Of a stretch of 37,785 bases of DNA, positions 22,301-28,640 are shown piece by piece; the first letter of the stretch is position 1; every line of letters starts with the position of its first letter. A program made the position numbers and the translations under genes. The notes under the pieces were generated by a model. The model worked only from the letters and a program-made list of their open reading frames with translations, was not told where the DNA came from and searched no databases. Source of the stretch: Botryllus schlosseri (taxonomy: Eukaryota > Chordata > Ascidiacea > Stolidobranchia > Styelidae); assembly GCA_000444245.1 (NCBI GenBank), contig ATSW01007542.1, positions 1 to 37,785 on the forward strand, given 5' to 3'.

Positions 22301-25051
22301 TTTGTTCAGTACGAGGTTCCGAAAGGCGTCATTCGGGTGTTGGTCGAGAATCACAGCATGACGTCGATGGCGGTGCAGCTGGACGCGAAATGCAGCGCCG
22401 GTGACGTGATCGCGAAATTTCAGAAGCAGTGCGAAAGAGCGAAGCAGATGTCGCCTGCCAGCGAGTGAGTTTCAGATACGTGCTCGTACTGCTCGTGGTT
22501 AGGGCTGGGCAAAATCGAGTACCTGAGTGATTCGATTCTGAATCACGTGAAATGCTTCGAGTCGAGTAATCGAGTATCACCCATTATGACGTCACAACAT
22601 AATGTAATATGTCGAATTTCAAATACGTACCTTTTATGCGACCACAAAGACTATAATTCCTGTTTTCCATCACGTTAAAGATACTTTGGTATTTTTTCGG
22701 CCATGCCGATTTCATTTCACTTGGTGACAATGTTTTTGGATAATCATGACTTCGGAAATGTGTTATTTTGAGTAACGTTCGTAGCTTTGTACTATATGTT
22801 TGGTATGCTACGATACGGCCAATCAAGGCTCCAAGGCTTCAACAGTGAAAATTAGTATCGAAACTATAATTCTCGTCGCTTTCAGAGGCGAGGAGAGTAT
22901 CATTTCAGTACTCGAAAAAATCGTATTTTACTACTCGACTCGAATCATTAAAATTAATACTCGATTCAGATTCGAGTACTCGAATCATTGTGCCCAGCCC
23001 TACTCGTGGTAACGTAACGCTCGTGTAGATCGTTTAATGAATGTATGGGGAAAAAGGTTGACACTACCAGATGGTCATCTGGTCAATTCCTTCATCTGGA
23101 CCAGTGTCGGCATCAGGGTTGTAATGACTCGAGTCGTGATTTTCTGATGACTCGACTTGACTAGAGTCATTTTCTCAAAATACGAAAATGACTCGACTTG
23201 CGCGTGACTCCCACGAAGTCATATGACTCGAGTCTCAGGCCGCCAAGATCGACATTTCATTGTAATTTCTACGAACAGTAAAGTAACCACACTCTTGGTA
23301 TTTTGCCTATTGCTACTGGTACTTGAAAATGCGACCAGAAACTGTTAAAAGTGAGGAATATAGTATATTTTAAGTAAGTGCGATCCATTCAATATCACCA
23401 GACAGATAGAAAAAGGGGTTTTAACAAGACTCGAAGTCGAAACTGAGCAGTCAACGCAATATCTTGGACTCGGCCTCGAGTCAAAATACCATGACTCGGA
23501 CTCTACCCTCTGCTTGCTGACTTGGACTCGGACTTGACTCGGTGGTGAATTATAAATGAATCGACTTTACTCGAGTCAAAACTAGATAAGTGAAATTGAC
23601 TTGTGACTTGGATACAACCCTGATCTGCGGCCCAGTTTCAAAATGATTTTTTTTCACTGACCTGCATTGAGCATCGATTGCATCTCGCAATATATTGTTA
23701 TTAAAGCCTTCACACACCCAGTAAGGCAGTAACACAAGTGTTTTGATTAAAGAGATTACCTTGATTTTTATCGCTATGTAAAAGTACGCGAATTTTTCAT
23801 GAACAGGTGATAAAGTCCTTGCTGACTGGCAACAGGGTGTAAAAATATCACGCCTCACGGCGTCAGTGGTCAAGCCATACAGGTCAGAATCGGCCAGCAT
23901 AGAACCGTAGCCAAATGGCTGCTAAATCCAACCGCTGGTTATATTTAACAATAAGTCGCAACTACGTTAGAATTGCATGGACAGATGCTTGGTGCCATTC
24001 GGTTTTTAATCTATAAATATTGTCTAGCGATAAGACCGAAACCGACATGGCCGAATATGACATAACCGTGAAGTTCGCATCGTAACAAAGACAACAACAA
24101 ACTTTGAAGTATACAGTGTAATAATAGCAACGCCTAAGGCAAAAATGACGGATGACATATACAATACAAGCAATCTAGCTGGAGGTTTGTATCTCGTACA
24201 GAAAATCGCTTCGTTTACATAAAATGGGTGAATATGTACTCCAATTAAGTAACAAAGTAACTATTCTAGTCCTAGGTTTGCCCTTTTTAAACAGAACACT
24301 GTGGAATACACAGTGGAGTTGTTACTGACCATTGACCAACTCTCCATTCTGGTGGTAATCCAATCGCCTTTGGGCTTTGGCAGGGTTGCAACCAAGTCCG
24401 AGTCACAACTCAATTTTACTTTTTTATAGTTTTCCACTTCAGCACTGAGTCAAGTCCAAGTCAGGAAGCAACAGATCTAGTCCAGGTCATAGTGTTGAGA
24501 CTTGGCTTAGAGTTCAAGACAGGTTCACCTCACTTCTGTGAAACTCTCGGATAATCTCGAAAGCCTCTCCCGTTCACAATATATTCATTCTTCTCACTCT
24601 TTACATTGGGCTTCTGCGCTTATTCAAGTATTGGTTCAGACACACCAGACTTGAATCACTTAATATAGAATGTGTCGAGTCATATGACTTGGTCTGGTCA
24701 TGCGAAATGGCTTGAGTAAAGACGAGTCGATACATAAGTTGACTCGAGTCTAGTTGTGTCATGACTCGAGTCATTACAAGCATCCATGGCCTCCGGTGTC
24801 GGATGGATTTTCACCGGACTCAATCCCAATCCAGCTTGTAGTACTTTGTTACTGACCGCCTCGGGTTTGCGTGTATTTTTTATCGCGGACTTGTTTTCAG
24901 CATCGTCGTCATCACAAACGAGACGCACGCGCTCTGCGAACGAGGCGGCAACATTTTCGAACGCAGCCTGGACCCGGGAACGAACATGTACGCCCTGACC
25001 AAAATCAACCCGGAGGCGACATGGGTCATCAAGAAGCGAACTAACGCTTGA
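4041..25051 (+). CDS. ARHGAP18/28: Rho GTPase-activating protein, ARHGAP18/28/40 family (16-exon gene)
   Basis: The gene encodes a GTPase-activating protein that should speed GTP hydrolysis by a Rho-family GTPase (RhoA for the human relatives) and so tune actin and cell shape. CDS join: 4041-4381, 4442-4536, 6383-6538, 7242-7621, 9936-10194, 14273-14355, 14415-14509, 15713-15834, 15900-16087, 17753-17924, 19246-19445, 20543-20665, 21316-21378, 22152-22247, 22310-22464, 24901-25051. Every junction is GT-AG, every phase fits, and the sum is 893 codons including TGA (892 aa; human ARHGAP18 and ARHGAP28 are about 660-730). Residues 1-440 are low-complexity, Ser-rich and basic. About 440-510 is the conserved segment before the domain (LALIELTALFDLHGIEL). 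About 511-740 is RhoGAP: EGILRVPG with arginine finger R560, LLKQFLRELPNPLL at 605-618, NVAMIMAPNLF at 680-690. About 792-892 is the family's C-terminal domain ending in ATWVIKK. The start is the first ATG after in-frame stop 4005; an upstream non-coding exon cannot be excluded. Confidence 0.93.
4442..4536 (+). CDS. ARHGAP18/28: ARHGAP exon 2
   Basis: This exon follows a 60-bp intron with acceptor CTTACAACAG. It reads QKSCDSVDSIGSAESSGNTE and ends at ATTG|GTATGT. The incoming two-base phase from exon 1 gives AGA (Arg), and one base carries over to exon 3. The Ser-rich content matches exon 1. Confidence 0.8.
5055..6111 (+). mobile_element. hAT-like element in ARHGAP intron 2
   Basis: The left end is CAGTGGTTCGCAAACT; the right end, reverse-complemented, is TAGTGATTCTCAAACT. 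A TTTGCGGCACACC motif occurs near both ends, in the same orientation. CTAAGAT flanks the element on both sides (5048-5054, 6112-6118). The interior has no long frame or recognisable transposase. A run of nine G residues lies at 5722-5730. Confidence 0.72.
6383..6538 (+). CDS. ARHGAP18/28: ARHGAP exon 3 (DDYWREYQEI motif)
   Basis: The acceptor is ATATTTTCAG and the donor GGGAG|GTGGGC. The exon encodes residues 146-197, including DDYWREYQEIRQS (165-177), which resembles the MEDYWIELENIK segment near the N-terminus of human ARHGAP18. The second half is acidic and charged (RDEDIEERR). Confidence 0.87.
7242..7621 (+). CDS. ARHGAP18/28: ARHGAP exon 4 (SDWIRQAGF segment)
   Basis: The acceptor is TTTGCATCAG and the donor ACATTG|GTGAGG; the exon ends in phase 0. 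It encodes residues 198-324. EDDDVSDWIRQAGF (198-211) corresponds to the EEEWLKEAGL stretch of ARHGAP18, and LTEPQRKAVLRRI (252-264) to its LTRTQAAAVQKRV helix. A Gly/Ser-rich insertion lies between these two blocks. Confidence 0.9.
9936..10194 (+). CDS. ARHGAP18/28: ARHGAP exon 5
   Basis: The acceptor is GCATTTTTCAG and the donor CTCCG|GTAATA. The incoming phase is 0 and the outgoing phase is 1. It encodes residues 325-410, Ser/Thr/Tyr-rich (LGHQYRRYSEV, STSSLDTQADLK), with no recognisable domain. If the donor is not used, the frame continues only to a stop at 10233. The outgoing phase fits both 14273 (main form) and 11170 (Ser-rich exon). Confidence 0.78.
11170..12131 (+). CDS. Ser-rich optional exon of the ARHGAP gene (alternative 3' end or cassette)
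   Basis: This is an open frame of about 320 codons inside intron 5, running to a TAA at 12129. A good acceptor (pyrimidine-rich tract, then GCATTTCAG at 11169) joins in phase to the donor at 10194, giving GCT. The product is Ser/Thr/Pro-rich with basic phosphosite-like motifs (PKRNSF, KLRRNSSPKFRR, RLKRSSSLYG) and acidic patches, and no known fold. Used to its stop, it makes a protein of about 730 residues without RhoGAP, and AATAAA at 12856 could end that transcript. Alternatively a weak donor at 12112 (AACC|GTAACT) makes it a 942-base, in-frame cassette of 314 codons that leads into 14273. The frame is open upstream to an ATG at 10962, so an internal start is a third possibility. I infer it is coding from its length, phase fit and composition. 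Confidence 0.62.
12856..12861 (+). terminator. AATAAA, possible polyadenylation signal of short ARHGAP isoform
   Basis: A canonical AATAAA lies 725 bases after the stop of the Ser-rich exon and well before the next exon at 14273. It could end a transcript that terminates in that exon, but a lone hexamer is weak evidence. Confidence 0.3.
14273..14355 (+). CDS. ARHGAP18/28: ARHGAP exon 6 (short acidic exon)
   Basis: The acceptor is GTTTTTTAAAG and the donor AACAAA|GTATAT. The exon enters in phase 1, matching 10194, and leaves in phase 0, matching 14415. It encodes GIETLSVQPRSTDDTWRDSF and then SEENANK (residues 411-438). No homology was recognised, but the double phase match and open frame support it. 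Confidence 0.72.
14415..14509 (+). CDS. ARHGAP18/28: ARHGAP exon 7 (LPNFSLVKDRLGITRI segment)
   Basis: This exon follows a 59-bp intron with acceptor GATTTATCACAG; the donor is GATAAG|GTACGG. SLPNFSLVKDRLGITRI matches TLPSFRLPKDKTGTTRI, the start of the conserved block in human ARHGAP18. It covers residues 439-469 and leaves in phase 2. Confidence 0.9.
15713..15834 (+). CDS. ARHGAP18/28: ARHGAP exon 8 (helical segment before RhoGAP)
   Basis: The acceptor is TATGTTCGTTCAG and the donor CCAAAG|GTACGC. It encodes residues 470-510 with VQSLALIELTALFDLHGIEL, nearly identical in pattern to LALIELTALYDVLGIEL of ARHGAP18. This segment is specific to the ARHGAP18/28/40 family. Confidence 0.95.
15900..16087 (+). 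CDS. ARHGAP18/28: ARHGAP exon 9 (RhoGAP start, arginine finger)
   Basis: This exon follows a 65-bp intron with acceptor ATTTTAACAG; the donor is AATCAG|GTAACA. Residues 511-573 contain ESGLFGVPLTTLLE, the usual start of the domain, and LSDEGILRVPGS. R560 in ILRVPG is the catalytic arginine finger expected of an active GAP. Confidence 0.96.
17753..17924 (+). CDS. ARHGAP18/28: ARHGAP exon 10 (RhoGAP middle)
   Basis: The acceptor is TTTCCGTGTAG and the donor GACT|GTAAGT. Residues 574-630 carry DVAALLKQFLRELPNPLL, with the conserved Lys (607) and Arg (611) of RhoGAP domains. Compared with human ARHGAP18 there are about seven extra residues, Ser-rich, between ELESKY and the tryptophan at 594, in what should be a surface loop. 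Confidence 0.95.
19246..19445 (+). CDS. ARHGAP18/28: ARHGAP exon 11 (RhoGAP, APNLF motif)
   Basis: The acceptor is TTCACTTACAG and the donor TCCAAG|GTACGT. Residues 631-697 include DRKQQLQALNLLIILL, KEEKNKMSLNNVAMIMAPNL and N688, the asparagine that contacts the GTPase in RhoGAP domains. Agreement with human ARHGAP18 is very close here (KKQQLQALNLLVILLPDANR). Confidence 0.97.
19667..20260. mobile_element. MITE with internal minisatellite in ARHGAP intron 11
   Basis: ACTTGGACAACT (19670-19681) and its exact reverse complement AGTTGTCCAAGT (20246-20257) form the ends, extendable to CAAACTTGG/CAGACTTGG. The candidate 8-bp flanks ACTTGCGA and ACTTCAGA match at 6 of 8. It is probably hAT-like and has no coding capacity. 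Confidence 0.62.
20086..20240 (+). repeat. Minisatellite, about 50-bp unit, 3-4 copies
   Basis: The units contain ATTCTAATCTAATTTGG followed by an (A)n-GCTGTGTAGCTCT-like stretch, with variable numbers of the TTCTAA hexamer. The array lies inside the right half of the MITE at 19667-20260 and probably grew by slippage after or during its spread. Confidence 0.75.
20543..20665 (+). CDS. ARHGAP18/28: ARHGAP exon 12 (RhoGAP end)
   Basis: The acceptor is CACTTTACAG and the donor ACGCAG|GTACGC; the length is exactly 41 codons. AAGTSNIVRMLIKYHKLLWT matches AAGTANTMHLLIKYQKLLWT of ARHGAP18 and closes the RhoGAP fold. A hAT-like MITE starts only 34 bp after the donor. Confidence 0.96.
20699..21278. 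mobile_element. hAT-like MITE in ARHGAP intron 12
   Basis: The left end CAGTGATTCCCTAACC and the right end (reverse complement CAGTGGTTCCCAAACT) are inverted repeats with GCGGCACAC-type subterminal motifs. Flanks ATGTAAAC (20691-20698) and ATGTAAAA (21279-21286) match at 7 of 8. It fills most of this 650-bp intron. Confidence 0.85.
21316..21378 (+). CDS. ARHGAP18/28: ARHGAP exon 13 (linker)
   Basis: This 21-codon exon has acceptor TTTGATTTCAG and donor GATAAG|GTAGCG. VRKMNQAEQSSKKHQSQTRD compares with VRRMNEA and VRKQNTENHKK, which start the basic linker after RhoGAP in ARHGAP28 and ARHGAP18. Confidence 0.92.
22152..22247 (+). CDS. ARHGAP18/28: ARHGAP exon 14 (linker)
   Basis: This 32-codon exon has acceptor CTATTTCACAG and donor TTTGAC|GTGAGT. 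It encodes a basic, Ser-rich linker (GISKAKDPKELKASRSPLAQ) with phase 0 at both ends. The sequence itself is not conserved with vertebrates; support comes from phase and position. Confidence 0.82.
22310..22464 (+). CDS. ARHGAP18/28: ARHGAP exon 15 (start of C-terminal domain)
   Basis: This exon follows a 62-bp intron with acceptor TTTTGTTCAG; the donor is AGCGA|GTGAGT. Residues 792-842 read VPKGVIRVLVENHSMTSMAV and then GDVIAKFQKQ, matching VPQGVIRVQAPHLSKVSMAI and the DVLARF helix of ARHGAP18. It is part of the Ras-association-like C-terminal domain of the family. Confidence 0.95.
22500..23002. mobile_element. hAT-like MITE with perfect target duplication in ARHGAP intron 15
   Basis: TAGGGCTGGGCAAAAT at the left and ATTGTGCCCAGCCCTA at the right are near-perfect inverted ends. 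CTCGTGGT is duplicated exactly on both sides (22492-22499, 23003-23010). Both sub-ends carry repeated ACTCGA/TCGAGT motifs. The intact duplication suggests a fairly recent insertion. Confidence 0.92.
23114..23622. mobile_element. MITE rich in GACTCGAGTC palindromes
   Basis: The ends are CAGGGTTGTAATGACTCGAG and, reverse-complemented, CAGGGTTGTATCCAAGTC. Both halves are full of GACTCGAGTC-like words, so the arms can pair widely. No clear 8-bp duplication is visible. It is probably a hAT-type non-autonomous element. Confidence 0.72.
24381..24784. mobile_element. Second, more decayed copy of the GACTCGAGTC MITE
   Basis: It starts CAGGGTTGCAACCAAGTCCG and ends near GACTCGAGTCATTACAAGCA, so the terminal sequences parallel those of 23114-23622. 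The right terminus is altered and no target duplication is seen. It ends about 115 bp before the last ARHGAP exon. Confidence 0.6.
24901..25051 (+). CDS. ARHGAP18/28: ARHGAP exon 16 (C-terminus, stop)
   Basis: The acceptor is GGACTTGTTTTCAG; TGA is at 25049-25051. Residues 843-892 include ERGGNIFERSLDPGTNMY and INPEATWVIKKRTNA, matching EIGGNIGERCLDDDTYM and LNPNAEWVIKSKPL at the end of ARHGAP18. The 2.4-kb intron before it carries three MITEs. Confidence 0.97.
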
Positions 25052-27307
25052 GTCGCGGTTTTTACTCGCTGGGCAGACCCCTGCTTTTCATCCCGTAAGC
25101 AGATCGCGGATCGCCGTCTTCCTTCGATTCATTTCGTGTGCTTTTTGGCATTTGTGCATTCCTTTGTCCCGGCACTTCGTCGGGCCGTATTTTTTCAACA
25201 TTGTCTCGCATTCATTCCATTGCCAGAGTCCGGAGCTGTTACCGTACTCTCCGTCTGCTATCGAAACTGTGTCGTTATTTAACTTTGTTTTGCTTGCGCG
25301 GCTATCCATGTTCCATTCCAAGCCAACGGCAGACCGTGTATTCGTACGGCTGCAACCTGCCGGTAAAGTCCGAGACAATTATTCGTTTGTTGCAAAACAG
25401 TCTGAAATCTAATCCAGGTGCAATACCGATCGCGCGGGCCTTAAAAATCGCGCAAAACTACCATTAGTTATTAAGATTTTCGATATCATAGTATTATACG
25501 ATACCCTTTTTAACGAGTGCAGCTTGACGTTTGTGTCTACGTTGTTCGACCTTCAAAATCAGGTATTCTATATGAAGTATTGCAGTATTGAATGTTCCCC
25601 GTTTAGCTAGAGAAAAATAATGGAATTTTAATAGCGTTTAAGTTTTCGTTGTAGCGAGCAGGCGCGAACTTTTGGATTCCGTTTCTTTGTCCGTGCGGAT
25701 ATTATCATCGGTCTTTCTTGCCACGTTTTCAGTTGCTTCTTGATTGCTTCGTCACGAGCATTGCACTAGGCCAGTACTGGATACTGTGAGATTTCCCTCT
25801 CCCCGTAGTCTGTGCGGTACTGTTGCGGCCCTCCTGCACCGCCAACGTGAAATAGCATTGCTATTCGTCACCGAGAATGTACATCTGCCTTCAAAATTAA
25901 GTTGATAGCTTATAATGTTGACCTTCAATATATCCTGGCGGGTCCCCGTTGTGAATAAAAATTTATGAGTTTGACAACGTGGGTAATTGAGAACTTACGC
26001 ACCACACAATTTATATATCATGAATACGAAACAAAAGATAGTATGGTTAAAAATGGTCTTCTGTAGCTTGATTAAAAACGCTCCAAAATACTGGATTTGT
26101 AATTCTGTAGTAGAAAACCGCATTTGTGTTCATGCAATACAATGCAGATGCCCCTGATATCCGACCGAGAAGTAATGCGTGTGACAGGGAAACAGCAAAT
26201 GCATCCTTCACGATGTCAAGGCGGAGGGCCGCAAACCACGTGACCTGTGTCGCGAAAATCCGCGGGAACTGCTCGGGACCCGAATCGCAGCCCGCTTTTT
26301 CGCTCTGTATAAAGGCGTATTTACTTTAGTGGTACTGCCATGCTGATTACGTACTGTTGACATCGCTTATGCGCGATGCGTGCTTTGTTATTTATTGCAC
26401 CGAACACGGATCTTGTCGTCGCATCCTACGGTATTTTGATTCTTACTACCTTTCATCTTGACGCTTGGTAATTTCTATTTCGTGTTTAGTTCCCTCGCGG
26501 TCGCGTGAGGCAATATCTGTATGGCGCGCCGGCATCTGGCGTGCCGCGGGTATCGGCGGTTGCAATAAGCTCGATTTCTGACCATGTTTCAATTTGCATG
26601 TAAAGTGCAATATCGTGCTTGAGTGTACTCGGCGGCGAGACAATACTCTTTGTCGCCGAATTTCTGATGCAGTTTCTCGCGTTTTGGTTTTAACCCGTTT
26701 TCAGAAGAGTCAACCGTTTCCGTTACGTTTCGGAATCGATACGTATGGGCTTTCAACGCATCCGGTATGATTGCCTCGGTCTTATCCGCGATAAGGTTCT
26801 GAAGAGGTGTGACCGGCTGGATTTATGCAATGGACCCGCTCTCCTGCGTTCTACCGAGCGTGGTGTATACTGGCGTCCTTGTGCCACCGTCTTATGGTGT
26901 GTGGTGTCTTACCGTCTTCCCTGTTTATATCTTCAACCGATTGTGATATACAAATACAAATTGCTCGGACCGTTTGTTATTCTATCGCGAAGCTAGGGAC
27001 TTATTAGCGCGTAGTGTCTAGGGGCGTAGTCGCGAATTCCTTGGTTTGTGGTCCTACATTGCACGCAGTTTCAGTGGGCGTTCGTAAGAGCAGAACAAAA
27101 TGTTTGAGTATATGGTGGTTGTTTGACTGCACGTGCCCACTTGTACGTGGACTTGTACAATGTACAGTACCCTAGTGAAGGAATAATGGAGAAGTGTAGA
27201 ATGAAGATTACGGTTGGATCGCGAGGTCATGTCAGCTGCTACCTGAGCAATAGATGTTCGTGGTGTGTGATCAGCTGATCATAGTGTCCTATGATGTGAT
27301 ATATATC
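25052..27307. other. CpG-rich 3' flank / intergenic region
   Basis: No frame here has recognisable motifs, yet CpG is visibly common, especially 26200-26680 (TCGCGAAAATCCGCGGGAAC and similar). The first part is probably the ARHGAP 3' UTR. A TATAAA at 26308-26313 sits after this GC-rich block and could mark an unannotated promoter, but no gene follows it closely. Confidence 0.45.
25954..25959 (+). terminator. AATAAA, possible polyadenylation signal of ARHGAP gene
   Basis: This is a canonical AATAAA that I noticed about 900 bases after the ARHGAP stop codon. An AATAAT at about 25615 is a weaker, nearer alternative. Confidence 0.4.
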
Positions 27308-27589
27308 CAGTGGTTCTTGAAACTTTTTTGACAGCGAACCCAATCAAGTTTTGTGGGCGGTTGCGCGTACTCTCAATATTTCAGAAGCTGATCGTCGGAA
27401 GGTCATATCACCCTAAGCTTTATTTGGGCTACTATACAAGCCTAGAATAACATATCCAATGACTAGTCAGGGTTGTCATAGTCCCTCTCACGGCGTCCTT
27501 GTTGAATGATAATATGGTTTTGGGTAGCTTGAAGGTGCATTGCCCTTTCATGAACCCCTAACGGTCCGTAGACCCCCGTTTAAGAACCC
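27308..27589. mobile_element. Degraded hAT-like MITE
   Basis: It starts CAGTGGTTCTTGAAACTTTT and ends with GACCCCCGTTTAAGAACCCT, with the GAACCCCTAACGGTCCGTAG block typical of this MITE type before the right end. No target duplication is recognisable. Confidence 0.55.
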
Positions 27590-28312
27590 TATCGCACACC
27601 AGTTGCTTAGCCTACCTCTTCGAAATGCAGGTGTGGTCTGTGGTAAGGGAGCTATCCTTCAAATCCGAGTTGAATCGATTTCTTATCACATGAGCCCATA
27701 ATATTCACTACTCGCTAGTGTACTAAAGTTCATTTGAAAGCAAATCGAAAATCCATGTTCTCGTGCGTAGTGTAGGCCTGTACATTATTGGGTGATTTAT
27801 ACCGACAGAAGAATGTCGACTCGACAATTAGTTATCTTGGTTGGTGGCTCACAGACACCTCGAGAGTGACGATGTAATTGAGAAAGTATTCCTTGAGGAT
27901 GTTGATCGAATTGGGCTTTGTAACGAATTTAAAAATATCCCACTTTGAACGATGCAGATAGCGTGAGTATCGTTACTTCGTATTATAATATTTTATTTTG
28001 GAGTTGCTGTTGCGTGTTGGTCAATCTGATTACGTCAAAGCAGAACTCAGCGTTAAATCATAACCCTCATATATTTCCACAGTTGTTAAGTGCATCCTAA
28101 AATTCAAAAAGTGATCGCATCTCGTATGAGTAACAGTTTTCAAATTGGTCACGTGTTTCTCATGTCATATAATCACTCGCCTGAAGCAATGCTGAAGCTA
28201 AATTGTAGGCGTTCACCTCAGTTGACGCTGTGAATTCGGAAACTGGCTGACATTAACCCGAAAGTAACAATTTTGTTTAATATTGTCGCATTTATATACG
28301 TTTATTGCAAAT
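27590..28312. other. Upstream region of TPR-protein gene, no clear promoter
   Basis: This 0.7-kb stretch precedes the ATG at 28313. I see no convincing TATA box with initiator, no pyrimidine-tract/AG close to the ATG that would suggest trans-splicing, and no coding frame. Confidence 0.4.
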
Positions 28313-28640
28313 ATGCTTTTGGGATCACCGACTGTCAGGGACAACATCAAACAGGCGAAAGTAGCATACGGTAATCAAGATTATATCACTACGGTGGAGA
28401 AGGCTTTCCAAGTCTTATGCGGAGCGTGCAAGGATTCTAGTGTACGCCACCAAAAATATCTACTGAAAGCGGCCCAACTTATCTCAGATGTGTTACTGAA
28501 AGCTGTCCAAGACAAGGAATCATTTAGTGACGCAGTTTCCACACTTTTACCAAGATGTAAAATCTCCCTTCGCCACATCGAAACCATGGATTTAGCTGCT
28601 CAGGAAAGCAATACTGCTAAGGATATAGAAAAGCTAATCG
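28313..28640 (+). CDS. TPR-protein gene exon 1
   Basis: The start is ATG 28313 (MLLGSPTVRDNIKQAKVAYG); the frame is open for ten codons further upstream but without an ATG. The exon ends at AATCG|GTAAGT with one base carried over. It gives 109 codons of amphipathic helix (DYITTVEKAFQVLCGACKDS, LKAAQLISDVLLKAV). Confidence 0.82.

Noticed and set aside
23067-23082. CCAGATGGTCATCTGG near-palindrome beside a MITE
   Set aside because: Too short and imperfect, and outside the element ends.
24786-24998. Open frame on the plus strand overlapping the last ARHGAP exon in another frame
   Set aside because: The conserved C-terminal sequence lies in a different frame from 24901; this one is its shadow.
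26308-26313. TATAAA as promoter of the TPR gene
   Set aside because: It is 2 kb from the ATG with no spliced leader or exon evident between, so it is not assigned.
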